Assembly (NCBI GenBank): GCA_963674665.2
Contig: CAXXPL010000016.1
Coordinates: forward strand, 186,001 to 250,000
Source: G963674665 sp963674665
GTDB taxonomy: Bacteria; Desulfobacterota; Desulfovibrionia; Desulfovibrionales; Desulfovibrionaceae
Length of the DNA stretch: 64,000 nt
Direction of reading: 5' to 3'
The notes below the pieces were generated by a model that ran no database searches, was not told the DNA's origin, and saw only the letters and a list, made by a program, of their open reading frames with translations. Positions 52,330 through 61,704 of the stretch are shown here, piece after piece. How positions within the stretch are numbered: position 1 is the first letter of the stretch; each line of letters opens with the position of its first letter. Position numbers and translations under genes: made by a program.

Positions 52330-53414
52330 TTATCCGCCGAAGGGATGCTCTTTTCCAGGCGGCGGCTGTAGCTGGAGAGTCCGTAGCACAGGACCCAGTA
52401 GCACAGCGCCACGAAAACATAGGCCTCTTCCAGGCGGCCGAACCACTTGGGGCTGGACGTGGTGGCGAATGCCACCTGCAGCAGGTCCACCAGGCCGACG
52501 ATGCCCACCAGGGACGTGTCCTTCAAAATTCCTATGAAATTGTTGACCATGGGCGGAATGACGATGCGCAATGCCTGGGGCAGGATAACCACGGTCATCT
52601 TTTTCCAGTAGCCCATGCCCAGGGCGTCCGCCGCCTCGAACTGCCCCTTGCCTATGCCCTGCAGCCCGCCGCGAATGTTCTCCGCCAGGTAGGCGGAGAA
52701 GAACATGGTGATGCCCACCATGGCGCGCAGCACCTTGTCCAGCTTCACGTCCGAGGGCAGGAACAGTGGCAGCACCACCGAGGCCATGAACAGGATGGTG
52801 ATGAGGGGCACGCCGCGTATAAGTTCGATGTAGGCCACGCAAAAGGGTTTGGCGATGGGCATGTCGGACGTGCGCCCCAAAGCCAGAAGCACGCTGATGG
52901 GAAAGGCCGCGATCATGGCGGTGATGGACAGGACTACGGTGAGCATCAATCCGCCCCAGTAATGTGTCTCCACCGGGGAGAGGCCGGTGATGCCGCCGCC
53001 GTGCACCAGCCCGAAGACCACAAGGGGCGAGGCCACCCAGAGCAGCCGCAGCCACCTGGTGCCCCGCAGCTTGCCGAAAAAGCTCATGCACACCAGTACC
53101 GCGATGATGGTCAGGGCAAGAAAGGGGCGCCAGCGCTCATCCGCGGGGTAGATGCCGGTCATGAACACGGGCCATATGTCGCGGATAAAGCCCCAGGCCG
53201 CGCCGGAATACTGTTTGGCCCGCTCCGGATCCAGTGTCACCGAGGCGTTGGTCACGGCCCAGCGCCAGAAGGGCCTGACAGCCGCCAAGATGAGAACCAC
53301 CGAGACCACTGTCAGCAGCGCGTTGTACCACGGCCAGAGCAGATTATCGCGGATCCAGCCCGGTACTCCCACTCTCGTGGCCGGGGGGCGTCTGTCTGGA
53401 ATGAGCTTCACCAT
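52326..53414 (-). CDS. aapM: Amino-acid ABC transporter permease (AapM-like)
   Basis: 362 residues with about eight membrane helices. The extended N-terminal part, about 130 residues longer than simple HisM-type permeases, is typical of the AapM branch. The HAAA-family coupling motif for the ATPase is GIGKGQFEAADALGMGYWKK. It forms the membrane channel together with AapQ. Gene spacing of one base to aapQ and four-base overlap with aapP show a tight operon. Confidence 0.93.
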   Translation of the reverse strand: MVKLIPDRRPPATRVGVPGWIRDNLLWPWYNALLTVVSVVLILAAVRPFWRWAVTNASVTLDPERAKQYSGAAWGFIRDIWPVFMTGIYPADERWRPFLALTIIAVLVCMSFFGKLRGTRWLRLLWVASPLVVFGLVHGGGITGLSPVETHYWGGLMLTVVLSITAMIAAFPISVLLALGRTSDMPIAKPFCVAYIELIRGVPLITILFMASVVLPLFLPSDVKLDKVLRAMVGITMFFSAYLAENIRGGLQGIGKGQFEAADALGMGYWKKMTVVILPQALRIVIPPMVNNFIGILKDTSLVGIVGLVDLLQVAFATTSSPKWFGRLEEAYVFVALCYWVLCYGLSSYSRRLEKSIPSADK

Positions 53415-53415
53415 G

Positions 53416-54792
53416 TCAGCGCTCCACCAGGGCCACTTTGTGGTTGTAGATGTTCATGCCCAGGGAGATGAGCAGGGAGATGCACAGGTATACGCCCATC
53501 CAGATGCCCACGATCTCCACGGCCTGGCCCGACTGGTTCAGAATGGTCCCGCCCACGCTCACGAAGTCGGGATAACCGATGGCCACGGCCAGGGAGCTGT
53601 TCTTGGCGATGGCCAGATATTCGCTGGTCATGGGGGGCACTATCACACGCATGGACTGAGGCAGGATCACCAGCCGCAGAACCTGCGGCTCCTTCATGGC
53701 CAGGGCTCTGGCCGCCTCCCGCTGCCCCTTGGATACGGATTGGATTCCGGCGCGGATGATCTCGGCGTTGAACGCGGACACATACACCGTGAGCCCCACC
53801 ACCAGGGCCGTGAACTCCGGTGTCAGGCCCGTACCCCCGCGATAGTTGAAGCCCTTGAGCATCGGGAAATCCAGCAGGAACGGACGCCCCGCGATGAGCC
53901 ACGCCAGGGCGGGCAGCGCCACCAGCAGGCCGAACCCGGGCAGCAGCCATTTTCCCGAAACCCCGGTCTCGTCGTGCATCCTGCGGGAGCGCCGCTTGAG
54001 CAGCCAGACGCAGCACAGGGCCATCACCAGGGCCAGACAGAACGGCCACGCCCCCTGCTGGGGAACAAGGGCCGGGATGTACAGCCCCCGCTGGTTCAGG
54101 ATCAGCCAGCCGCCCAGGTCGATGGACTGCCGCACGCCCGGAAGCTGCTGCAGCACGATGAAGTACCAGAAGAAAAGTTGCAGGAGCACCGGCAGGTTGC
54201 GGTTCAGCTCCACATACCATCTGCATATGTTGCTGAGCAGCCAGTTGGGGGACAGACGCCCCAAGGCCACCAGCAATCCCAGCACAGTGGACGCCACACA
54301 GCCGATGATCGTGACCTTGAGCGTGTTCACCAGCCCTGTGGCCAAGGCCAGGATATAACTGGATGACTCGGAGTAGCGCACGATCTCCACATCGCTGCGA
54401 AAGACGTACAGGGTGAGCAGCGGCAGTCCCACGCAGCACGCCAGGCACAGCGAAAACCACTTCCCATGCATCGGGGCGTGGACGCCCTTCCTGTAACGAC
54501 GACGCAGCATCTGACACAGGCACACCCCCACCACGAGACTCAGCAGAAACCAGAGTACTCCGCCATGGAGCAAGGGAATGCCCGAGACCTCGCCGATGCG
54601 GAATCCGGCCTCGTTCTCCAGGAACCCGAAGCCCGAGCTGATGCCCCGCTCGTTCAGGTTGGCCAGGATGTTTCTGTAGGCCGATACCGCCAGCCAGAGG
54701 AGACCGGCAAGCATGCCGGCCTGGAAAATCCAGGCCCTGCCCTGGGGGCTGCGCCAGAAAGGAACCCTGCCGGGTGCCGCACTACGGGACAT
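53416..54792 (-). CDS. aapQ: Amino-acid ABC transporter permease (AapQ-like)
   Basis: 458 residues with eight or more membrane helices and a long periplasmic insertion, as in AapQ. The cytoplasmic ATPase-contact motif is VSKGQREAARALAMKEPQVL. The ATG at 54792 (MSRSAAPGRV) was selected over the longer frame to 54882 because the extension covers an intergenic palindrome. Pairs with AapM to form the general L-amino-acid channel. Confidence 0.92.
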   Translation of the reverse strand: MSRSAAPGRVPFWRSPQGRAWIFQAGMLAGLLWLAVSAYRNILANLNERGISSGFGFLENEAGFRIGEVSGIPLLHGGVLWFLLSLVVGVCLCQMLRRRYRKGVHAPMHGKWFSLCLACCVGLPLLTLYVFRSDVEIVRYSESSSYILALATGLVNTLKVTIIGCVASTVLGLLVALGRLSPNWLLSNICRWYVELNRNLPVLLQLFFWYFIVLQQLPGVRQSIDLGGWLILNQRGLYIPALVPQQGAWPFCLALVMALCCVWLLKRRSRRMHDETGVSGKWLLPGFGLLVALPALAWLIAGRPFLLDFPMLKGFNYRGGTGLTPEFTALVVGLTVYVSAFNAEIIRAGIQSVSKGQREAARALAMKEPQVLRLVILPQSMRVIVPPMTSEYLAIAKNSSLAVAIGYPDFVSVGGTILNQSGQAVEIVGIWMGVYLCISLLISLGMNIYNHKVALVER

Positions 54793-54828
54793 GTGAAAGC
54801 TGCTCCATAAGAGAATAAATGGAGTTTT

Positions 54829-54867
54829 GCGAGGGGGAAACCCTTTAAAAAGGGTTCTCCCCCTCGC
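54829..54867. repeat. Extragenic palindrome (GCGAGGGGGAAACC family)
   Basis: A near-perfect palindrome, GCGAGGGGGAAACC...GGTTCTCCCCCTCGC, with loop CTTTAAAAAG. It lies between aapJ and aapQ and could stop or slow transcription after aapJ, giving excess binding protein over permease. Related units lie at 30593, 57126 and 60246. Confidence 0.78.
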
Positions 54868-54920
54868 GCTCCCCCTTCCCAAATCTTATAGTATCGGATC
54901 GAAAAGGGGTAGAGTCCGGT

Positions 54921-55931
54921 CTATCTGAAAGGCGGAGCGTACATCAGACCGCCGTTGGTCCACTGGGCGTTGAGCCCACGCTCCATGGCGAGGGGAGTTT
55001 TGGGGCCGAGGTTGCGGTCGAAGATTTCGCCGTAATTGCCCACGGTCTTGAGGATGCGCACGGGCGCCTCGTTGTCCAGGCCCAGATCCGTCCACAAGGT
55101 GCCGGTCTTGCCCAGCATGCGCTGCACTTCGGGGTCCTCGCTGTTGGCGAACATGTCTTCCACGTTGGCCTGGGTGATGCCCTTCTCCTCGGCCGCGATG
55201 GTCAGCCACACGGTCCAGCGGACGATGTCCTCCCACTGGTCGTCGCCCTGACGCACGTAGGGGCCAAGGGGCTCCTTGGAGATGACCTCGGGAAGGATCA
55301 CGTGCTCACCCGGGTTCTCCATGAGTGAGCGCTGGGCGGCCAGGCCGGAGATGTCCGTGGTGTGGACATCACAACGCCCCGCGTCATAGGCCTTGCGCAC
55401 GTCGGGCTGCTTGTCGAACACCACAGGGGTGTAGTTCATGTTGTTCTTGCGGAAGTAGTCCGCGATGTTCAGCTCGGTGGTGGAGCCGGTCTGCAGACAG
55501 ATGGACGCGCCGTCCAGGTCCTTGGCGCTCTTGATGCCCAGGGACTTGCGCACCATCATGCCCTGGCCGTCGTAGAGCGTGGTGGCGATGAAGTCCAGGC
55601 CCAACTTCACGTCGCGGCTCATGGTCAAGGTGGTGGTCCGCACCAGCAGGTCGATTTCGCCGGACTGCAGTGCCGGGAGGCGCTCCTTGGAGGTAAGGGG
55701 GACGTACTTGATCTCGGGGACGTTCACAGCCGCGGCCACCGCGCGCATGAAGTCCACGTCAAAGCCCACGCGCTGGCCATTGCTGTCCAGAGCTGAGAAT
55801 CCGGGGTTCTCCAGGTGCGTGCCGCACTTGAGGAACCCGTCCTTTTTCACGTTCTCCAACGTGCCGGCACCGGCCATCGAGGCCGTGAGCAGGAGCACCA
55901 AGCAGATGAAACCAATACCCAATTTATGCAT
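54921..55931 (-). CDS. aapJ: Periplasmic amino-acid binding protein (AapJ-like)
   Basis: 336 residues with a clear Sec signal peptide (LGIGFICLVLLLTASMAGAG, cleavage near residue 22). The solute-binding domain begins LENVKKDGFLKCGTHLENPG, then GFDVDFMRAVAAAV, GEIDLLVRTTTLTMSRD and GASICLQTGSTTELNIADYF. It delivers amino acids to AapQM. GGAGG lies nine bases before the ATG at 55931. It is the first gene of the operon and faces the GntR-type regulator. Confidence 0.94.
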   Translation of the reverse strand: MHKLGIGFICLVLLLTASMAGAGTLENVKKDGFLKCGTHLENPGFSALDSNGQRVGFDVDFMRAVAAAVNVPEIKYVPLTSKERLPALQSGEIDLLVRTTTLTMSRDVKLGLDFIATTLYDGQGMMVRKSLGIKSAKDLDGASICLQTGSTTELNIADYFRKNNMNYTPVVFDKQPDVRKAYDAGRCDVHTTDISGLAAQRSLMENPGEHVILPEVISKEPLGPYVRQGDDQWEDIVRWTVWLTIAAEEKGITQANVEDMFANSEDPEVQRMLGKTGTLWTDLGLDNEAPVRILKTVGNYGEIFDRNLGPKTPLAMERGLNAQWTNGGLMYAPPFR

Positions 55932-56389
55932 CACTACGCACCTCCATCTCTCATAGTCGCCCCGCGGCACGGGCCAGAGAGAATTCTGTTCATGCGCTTG
56001 CCACGCACGCCGCGGATTTCACGGTGGAAAAAGCACTTGCCAGCCTCGGGCATACCAGTGAAAAACCCGCTCCAGCGTTACTGGAACAAGTGTCTTCTAC
56101 ACTGTTACCCAAGTGTTGACAATTGGGTTAACCCAGATTCATAAATTCGGTGTTACGAGCTGGTCGTGACAATGTGAAAAATCCGTGTCAAAGGAAGTCG
56201 CTCCACCTGAACGTGCACTCAATCGGGGCGGATCATGATATCAACAACCGGAATAACACGAGTTCTCCGGCGATAACGGTGACATCTTCCGCCATGAAAT
56301 ACCGGGGCGCCCTTTCTTCCGCAACGCGGCCGGACGCACCCCGGAGCGCGCGTGGATTCGCCGCGCGCAGCGCAACCCAAAAGAATCTC

Positions 56390-57103
56390 ATGGAAACACA
56401 GCGGTATTATCAGATCGTCCACGAACTCATCCTCGACCGGTTGAAGTCCGGGGAGTTGCACCCCGGAGACAAACTACCGTCGGAACGGAGCCTTTGCGCC
56501 GAGACCGGCGTGAACCGGAACACCGTGCGCCATGCGCTGTTGCTCCTGCAGCGTGAGGGGAAGATCTTCCGTCTGGACCGCAAGGGGTGGTACGTCAACC
56601 CCACCCGCCTGGTGTACGATCCCGCGAACCACGTGAACTTCGCCCGGCTGGCCGCGTCCCAGAACAGGAACGCCAGATGGACCACCGAGGACAACGGCAG
56701 CTTTGTCGTGGACCACGTCCTTGATACCCCCGGTGCCCAAGGCTTTCCCCAGGGAACCGAAGTCTACGAGATGGAGAACATCTTCTTTCTGGACCAGCAA
56801 AAGGTGGCCTGTGTCCTCACCTACCTCCACGCCGGAGTGCTGCCCGGCATCGTACCCAAGACCCGGGACTGCGCAATGACCCAGGTCATCGAGCAGGAGT
56901 ACGGCATCAGCCTGCTGCAGCGCGACCTGCTCATCCGCCCCGAGTTCTTGTCCCGCAAAATCTCCGCCAGCCTGGGCCTGCCCCCCGGCTCCCCGGGCGT
57001 GTACATCCGACGCGTCAAGACCGACGCCAGGGACCGGGTGCTCACCGTGGAGCACGAATACTGGCGCTTCGACGCCATGGAACTGCGCGTGAGTCAGAGA
57101 TAG
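56390..57103 (+). CDS. GntR-family regulator with UTRA effector domain
   Basis: 237 residues. A winged helix-turn-helix (~residues 10-70: GDKLPSERSLCAETGVNRNTV, then RHALLLLQREGKIFRLDRKG) is followed by a UTRA domain (~90-235) that binds a small effector. It is transcribed divergently from the Aap transporter operon and is its likely local regulator. An upstream ATG at 56294 in the same frame would add 32 residues, but these do not look like part of the domain. Neither start has a strong ribosome site. Confidence 0.88.
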   Translation: METQRYYQIVHELILDRLKSGELHPGDKLPSERSLCAETGVNRNTVRHALLLLQREGKIFRLDRKGWYVNPTRLVYDPANHVNFARLAASQNRNARWTTEDNGSFVVDHVLDTPGAQGFPQGTEVYEMENIFFLDQQKVACVLTYLHAGVLPGIVPKTRDCAMTQVIEQEYGISLLQRDLLIRPEFLSRKISASLGLPPGSPGVYIRRVKTDARDRVLTVEHEYWRFDAMELRVSQR

Positions 57104-57125
57104 GGAAGGAAGGAAAAGGCTTTTT

Positions 57126-57165
57126 GCAAGCGGGAAACCTTTTTGCAAAAGGTTCTCCCCCTCGC
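57126..57165. repeat. Extragenic palindrome (GCGAGGG family), degenerate copy
   Basis: GCAAGCGGGAAACC...GGTTCTCCCCCTCGC, a slightly decayed copy of the unit at 54829, with inner stem CCTTTTTGCAAAAGG. It follows the GntR gene by about 20 bases and probably serves as its terminator. Confidence 0.68.
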
Positions 57166-57350
57166 GCTCCCCTTTCCCAAACCTAGATGCAGTATAGCGT
57201 GTTGACACTAATTCTGTATAAACAATCAGGCCTAAAAAGCATTCAATTACCTGAAAATACGTAACAAAACGACAAATCCATTATCTCATTCTCGACCAGG
57301 AACTACAGTCATTCTGTAAAAAAACCGGTCGCGCCGCCGCCGGATCGGGA

Positions 57351-57686
57351 GTGATGATGAAGGCCAAGCAAGTCAATAACGATCAGGCCAGTTTCCTGTG
57401 CAAAGACCTCATCGACCAACTCAACCCCAGGCATCCGCTGCTCCAATTGGCTGGACGCATCCCATGGGAGCGCTCCGAGCGGGAATTCTCCCCACTCTAC
57501 AGCGGGCACGGACGACAGGAAAAACCCATTCGGCTCATGGTCGGACTCATGATTCTCAAACAACTTGAGAACCTCAGCGACGAACGTGTTGTCGAAGCCT
57601 GGGTTCAAAATCCTTACTACCAAGCCTTTTGTGGCGGGAAGAGAGGTGGCCTCGGAAAACTGGACCACTTACCAAGGTGGACGTAA
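57351..57686 (+). pseudogene. Transposase remnant (IS5/IS1182-like N-terminal domain)
   Basis: The first ~95 codons encode the N-terminal transposase domain: LIDQLNPRHPLLQLAGRIPW, YSGHGRQEKPIRLMVGLMIL and NLSDERVVEAWVQNPYYQAF. The frame then runs into unrelated codons and stops at ~111 residues, whereas a complete transposase needs over 400. No DDE catalytic domain is found downstream and no terminal inverted repeats were seen. It is a dead insertion-sequence fragment. Confidence 0.85.
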
Positions 57687-57756
57687 ACATGCCGATCTTG
57701 CGCTTCACGACCGGCAGGGGTAGCATTATTCCAACTATCCACCAGGAGTTGGGGAA

Positions 57757-58161
57757 ATGCCATTCGACGCCTGGCGCAAGCTCGCCGACGAACGCATAGA
57801 AAAGGCCATGCAGGAGGGGCAGTTCGAGAACCTCGAGGGAAAGGGCAAGCCCATATCCTTTGAGGATGACTCCATGGTTCCCGAGGATCTGCGCATGGCC
57901 TACAAGGTTCTCAAGAACGCGGGCTATGTGCCCCAGGAAGTGCGGGACCGCAAGGAAATCCAGAACATCGTCGAAATGTTGGAGAACTGCTCTGACGAGC
58001 AGACCCGTTTCCGGCAGATCAAGAAGCTGAACATGCTCGTGACCCGCTGGAACATCTGCCGCAAGACCCCCATCCAGTTGGAAAAGCAGCAGCTCTACTA
58101 TGAAAAGATGGTGGAGCGGGTGGAGGTGCCGGAGCTACCGGCGCAGGCACAAAAGAAGTAG
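57757..58161 (+). CDS. DUF1992 (DnaJ-homologue C28-type) protein
   Basis: 134 residues. The opening FDAWRKLADERIEKAMQEGQ and FENLEGKGKPI are the hallmark of the DUF1992/DnaJC28 conserved domain (~residues 5-75). A charged helical tail follows. It is soluble and has no J domain of its own. The function in bacteria is unknown. AGGAG precedes the ATG. It stands alone between the transposase remnant and the converging sensor-kinase gene. Confidence 0.85.
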   Translation: MPFDAWRKLADERIEKAMQEGQFENLEGKGKPISFEDDSMVPEDLRMAYKVLKNAGYVPQEVRDRKEIQNIVEMLENCSDEQTRFRQIKKLNMLVTRWNICRKTPIQLEKQQLYYEKMVERVEVPELPAQAQKK

Positions 58162-58198
58162 CTGCTCGTTTCAATTTTTCTTTTCGCATCCATCATTA

Positions 58199-59524
58199 TC
58201 AATCATTCATCCTTTCCCTCCCCAGTGGAATCCTGACCGTGATGGTCGTTCCACGGTCAGGGACACTGTCCGCGCGGATGCTCCCTCCGTGCGCTTGCAC
58301 AATGGCCTGGCAGAGGCTGAGTCCCAGGCCGAAGCCGCCGCTTTCACGCGTGCGGGAGGCGTCAACGCGGAAAAAGGGCTCGAACAGCCGGGACAGGTGT
58401 TCCTCGGTGATGCCCACGCCGTGGTCGCGTACCGTGATCACCGCCTCTTCCCTGTCCTGAAGAAGTTGCAATAGCACCGCCCCGGCATCAGGGGGGGAGT
58501 ATTTCAGGGCGTTGTCCAGCAGGTTGCTCACCAGCATGCCCATGCGCTCCGGGTCCACCATGGCGAGCAGGGGGGCGGAGGGGAGCTCGGTACGCACGCC
58601 AGGAGGCGTGGCGGCGTGGCGTTGGGCCTGCTCATGGAGCAGTGCGTTCAGGTCGGTGCGCGCATGATGCAGGATTCCGGCCTGGTGGCGCATCCTTGCG
58701 GCATCCAGGAGCGAGGTGATCATGGCCTCCATCTCCAGCAGGTCCTCGCGCATGCTCCGGGTCTGCTCGTTCTCCCCCATCATTTCCAGCTGAAGCTTCA
58801 GCCGGGTGATGGGGGTGCGCAGCTCGTGGCTTACGGCCAGCAGCAAGCCCTGCTGCGCCTGCATGACCCCTTCCAGCCGGGTGACCATCTCGTTGAAGGT
58901 GCGGGAAAGGTCCCGCAGTTCCCCGCCGCGTTTTTCCGGCACGCGGCGGCTCAGGTCTCCGTCACGCACGTTTGCGGCGGCGTCCGTGAGCCAACGGACG
59001 GGGCGCAGCAGGTAGCGGATGACCCAGTAGGTCACGAACAGAATCAGCGCGGTTATCAGCAGGAAGACCAGGCCGAAGCGGCGCATGGAGGCGCGCTCCT
59101 GCTCAGTGGGGAAGATGTCGAAGGTGATGGAGCTGTCAGCGCCTGTGCGGACGCGGATGCGTTGATAGCCGTGGAAAATGAAGGCCTGGACACTTTCGCT
59201 GTCATACCATTTCTTGAGCCGCTTTTCCGGAAAGCGCAGGTCGATGGGGCCCGTAACCCAGGAGGTGGGGGCATCCAGGGTGATGCGCATGTGCAGATGG
59301 CGGCCAAGGTGCTCGGCCTTTTCCCTGTCCGGGGGCGTGCCCAGTTCGCTGACAAGGAAGTGCGCGTACTGCACCAGGTTGCGATTCAGGGATGTTTCCC
59401 CATCGTTGAGGAAATTGAAGAACAGGTGATACGTGGACATGTTCAGGATCACGGCGGCCAGGAGCAACACCACGGCCAGGCGGATGAACAGGGAGCGGAG
59501 GCAGTTGTACAGGAATTTACGCAT
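58199..59524 (-). CDS. Sensor histidine kinase (CpxA-like)
   Basis: 441 residues. Two membrane helices (~12-30 and ~150-172) bracket a ~120-residue periplasmic sensor. HAMP follows (~172-224), then the dimerisation/phosphoacceptor helix with His233 (LLLAVSHELRTPITRLKLQL). The ATPase domain has N (LVSNLLDNALKYSP), G1 (VRDHGVGI), F (LFEPFFRVDAS) and G2 (GFGLGLSLC) boxes. Pairing with an OmpR-type regulator and a Spy/CpxP-like lipoprotein suggests sensing of envelope stress or metals. It overlaps the regulator gene by eight bases. Confidence 0.93.
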   Translation of the reverse strand: MRKFLYNCLRSLFIRLAVVLLLAAVILNMSTYHLFFNFLNDGETSLNRNLVQYAHFLVSELGTPPDREKAEHLGRHLHMRITLDAPTSWVTGPIDLRFPEKRLKKWYDSESVQAFIFHGYQRIRVRTGADSSITFDIFPTEQERASMRRFGLVFLLITALILFVTYWVIRYLLRPVRWLTDAAANVRDGDLSRRVPEKRGGELRDLSRTFNEMVTRLEGVMQAQQGLLLAVSHELRTPITRLKLQLEMMGENEQTRSMREDLLEMEAMITSLLDAARMRHQAGILHHARTDLNALLHEQAQRHAATPPGVRTELPSAPLLAMVDPERMGMLVSNLLDNALKYSPPDAGAVLLQLLQDREEAVITVRDHGVGITEEHLSRLFEPFFRVDASRTRESGGFGLGLSLCQAIVQAHGGSIRADSVPDRGTTITVRIPLGRERMND

Positions 59525-60212
59525 CGTCCTCTTCCCGGGCTATGAACAGGTAGCCCTCCCCCCAGATGGTCTTGATGAATTCCGGTGACTTGGGGTTGTC
59601 CCCCAGCTTCTGGCGCAGCCTGCTCATGGTAATGTCCACGGAGCGGTTGAAGGATTCGCTTTCCAGGCCGCGCAGCTCCCGGAGCAGGGCGTCACGGTTG
59701 TGCACCTTGCCGGGGTTGCGCGCAAGCAGGGCAAGGGCGTTGAATTCGTTGGTGGTCAGGCCCAGGTCCTGGCCGTCGAGGTACGCGACCCTGGCATCGA
59801 AATCCACCCGCAAGCGGCCGTAGTCGCCATGTTTCTTCACACGCACGCCACTCATGCGCCGCAGCACGGTCTGAATCCTGGCCACCAGTTCGCGGGGTTC
59901 GAAGGGTTTGAGGATGTAGTCGTCCGCTCCCAGCTCGAGACCGGCCACCCGGTCCGGGACCTCGCCCCTGGCGGTGAGCATGATCACCGGGGTGTTCGAG
60001 TCCTTGCGGATGCGGCGGCAAACCTCGAAACCGTTCATGTCCGGCAACATCACGTCCAGGATGACCAGGTCTGGATTCAGGCGCTCGAGGGCGCGCAGCC
60101 CTTCCTCCGGATGGGCTTCGGCGTGCAGGGTGAAACCGAAGGTGCCGAGGTAGTCGTGCAGCAGTTTTTGCAGCTTCAGGTCGTCCTCGATGAGCAGAAT
60201 GGTGGCGGACAT
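59517..60212 (-). CDS. OmpR/CpxR-family response regulator
   Basis: 231 residues. The receiver domain has the acidic pair (LLIEDD), phosphoacceptor Asp53 (LVILDVMLPDMNGFE), the switch Thr (IMLTARGEV) and Lys (YILKPFEPREL). A C-terminal winged helix (~135-230) binds DNA. It is phosphorylated by the kinase encoded just downstream and probably controls the Spy/CpxP-like gene at 60319-60798, which is transcribed in the same direction immediately upstream. Confidence 0.95.
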   Translation of the reverse strand: MSATILLIEDDLKLQKLLHDYLGTFGFTLHAEAHPEEGLRALERLNPDLVILDVMLPDMNGFEVCRRIRKDSNTPVIMLTARGEVPDRVAGLELGADDYILKPFEPRELVARIQTVLRRMSGVRVKKHGDYGRLRVDFDARVAYLDGQDLGLTTNEFNALALLARNPGKVHNRDALLRELRGLESESFNRSVDITMSRLRQKLGDNPKSPEFIKTIWGEGYLFIAREEDDA

Positions 60213-60245
60213 GGCGATATTCTCCGGATGTGGTGAAAGGACCGT

Positions 60246-60281
60246 GCGAGGGGGAAACCGGACAATGGTCCCTCCCCTCGC
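60246..60281. repeat. Extragenic palindrome (GCGAGGGGGAAACC family)
   Basis: GCGAGGGGGAAACCGGAC...GGTCCCTCCCCTCGC, another member of the palindrome family at 30593, 54829 and 57126. It separates the CpxP-like gene from the regulator and kinase genes downstream, allowing different expression levels. Confidence 0.7.
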
Positions 60282-60318
60282 ATTTCTCCCTAGAGAGTTT
60301 TATTAGGAAGTGAAGCTG

Positions 60319-60798
60319 TTACCAGCAGCTTTTGTCATGCCATCCATCCTTGCCGTGCTCCAGAACCAGCTGGGCCAGCTTTTCCCGCTGCTCCGGGGCA
60401 AGGGTGGCGTGCAGCTCCCTGAGGTCTTTCATACCACTATTCAGGAAGTTGCGCATGGCCTGTCTCTTGCGGTCCATAATATCCTGGATTTTCTGGGTGT
60501 CCAGCTCCGGCTTGCGCAGGCTCTCCGCAAGCTCCTGCTTGAGTTTTTCATTCTGGGGGCGCTGCATCAGCGCGGTGGCCATGACCTTGCCCACAGCCTG
60601 GCGGAACCTGTCGCTCTGCTCCTGCGTGAAATCCAGCTTGCTTTCGGTGCGGTCCACGATGGCGTCCACAAATGCCGGGTTCACAGCGTTGCCGTCAAAG
60701 GGGCCCTTCAAGGCCGCGAAATGGGAGCACGCCCCCGTAAGCATGAGCACGAAAAGGGCAAGGGCAATGAGTTGCCACGTATTTAGTCTGATCTTCAT
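60319..60798 (-). CDS. Spy/CpxP-like periplasmic lipoprotein
   Basis: 159 residues. A signal peptide ends in the lipobox LTGAC (Cys at ~24), so the mature protein is lipid-anchored. The helical body contains LTxxQ-like motifs (LDFTQEQSDRFRQAV and TLAPEQREKLAQLVL) of the Spy/CpxP family. Such proteins bind misfolded periplasmic proteins or metals and feed back on the CpxA sensor. It lies directly upstream of the response regulator and kinase genes, in the classical feedback arrangement. Confidence 0.86.
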   Translation of the reverse strand: MKIRLNTWQLIALALFVLMLTGACSHFAALKGPFDGNAVNPAFVDAIVDRTESKLDFTQEQSDRFRQAVGKVMATALMQRPQNEKLKQELAESLRKPELDTQKIQDIMDRKRQAMRNFLNSGMKDLRELHATLAPEQREKLAQLVLEHGKDGWHDKSCW

Positions 60799-61009
60799 AG
60801 TTACTCCTGGGTAAAAGGTTGAATCACGACACAGAAGGCAAGGTACGGGAGAGCGGTGCTGGATGCTTTTCCCAGGGGCAACAACTTGTAAAAATGTGTA
60901 TCCGAGGCGCGGTTACACTTTGAAACACTTTGTTGCAGGCCTGAGATGCATGCGCGCGGGGAAGGTGTAGAAGAGGGACACATGGGTATTAATCAACAAG
61001 GAGTGAAAC

Positions 61010-61387
61010 ATGCCTGAAGTAAGACAAGAAGTGCTCGATGCCTTCCGCATGATGTGGGGGCTCTATCCCGAACCCGTGATGCTGATCCACGCCGGGCGAG
61101 AAATCATCGCCATGAACAAACGCGCCGAGAGCCTGGGCATTTCCCTGGGAATCAAATGTCACACCCTGTACCCCAGCGACAAACCATGCCCCGGTTGCCT
61201 GGCCAACAAGGCCCTGCGCAGGGGCGCGGCGGAGCGCAAAGCGGCGTACTCGGAGCGGCAAAAGAGGTTCATGGACGGGTTCTGGGTGCCAGTGGACGGT
61301 GAAAAGGACCTGTACGTCCACTTTGGCAACGACATAACCGAACTTGTGCGACCGGAACTGATGCCGGAGTGCGAATTCGCAAGCTGA
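61010..61387 (+). CDS. Single-domain PAS protein with a cysteine motif
   Basis: 125 residues forming one PAS-like fold (PVMLIHAGREIIAMNKRA onward). A KCHTLYPSDKPCPGC segment (Cys50, Cys60, Cys63) matches the C-x9-C-x2-C motif often found in PAS domains of anaerobes and may bind a metal or sense redox. There is no output domain, so it would act through a partner. AAGGAG lies nine bases before the ATG, and a terminator follows at once, so it is monocistronic. Confidence 0.75.
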   Translation: MPEVRQEVLDAFRMMWGLYPEPVMLIHAGREIIAMNKRAESLGISLGIKCHTLYPSDKPCPGCLANKALRRGAAERKAAYSERQKRFMDGFWVPVDGEKDLYVHFGNDITELVRPELMPECEFAS

Positions 61388-61391
61388 GTTC

Positions 61392-61424
61392 AAAGCCCCT
61401 CCTGATGACTGGAGGGGCTTTTTT
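61392..61424 (+). terminator. Rho-independent terminator of the PAS gene
   Basis: AAAGCCCCTCC and GGAGGGGCTTT form an 11-pair stem with an eight-base loop, followed by a run of T. It begins five bases after the PAS stop codon. Confidence 0.95.
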
Positions 61425-61625
61425 GTCAGCATTTCCTACCAAAATTTGTTTGCAACGTGACAGTTGAGTCCGTAAGCACCCTTTTGTTCCGGAATTCCAC
61501 AGCGTCTTTATCAGTAACATACCATTTTAGTTTTGTTTTTGACAGTTCGTTTATGAGCTGTTCCCGCCATGTTGGCAAGATTTCCCGTTGACAAAATATC
61601 GGAATACAGTCTAGCTGACTCTTTC

Positions 61626-61644
61626 GATAATGCTTATCATTATC
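61626..61644 (+). promoter_or_regulatory. Fur box upstream of the iron-related genes
   Basis: GATAATGCTTATCATTATC matches the 19-bp Fur consensus at 17 positions, and the match continues with ATTTTC. It lies about 60 bases before the GTG start of the outer-membrane protein gene. Ferric uptake regulator binding here would repress both downstream genes when iron is plentiful. Confidence 0.88.
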
Positions 61645-61704
61645 ATTTTCATTCTGGATTGGTCCAGTAACCTGCTCATCTTCAAGCTGTTTCAGGAGGC
61701 GAAC

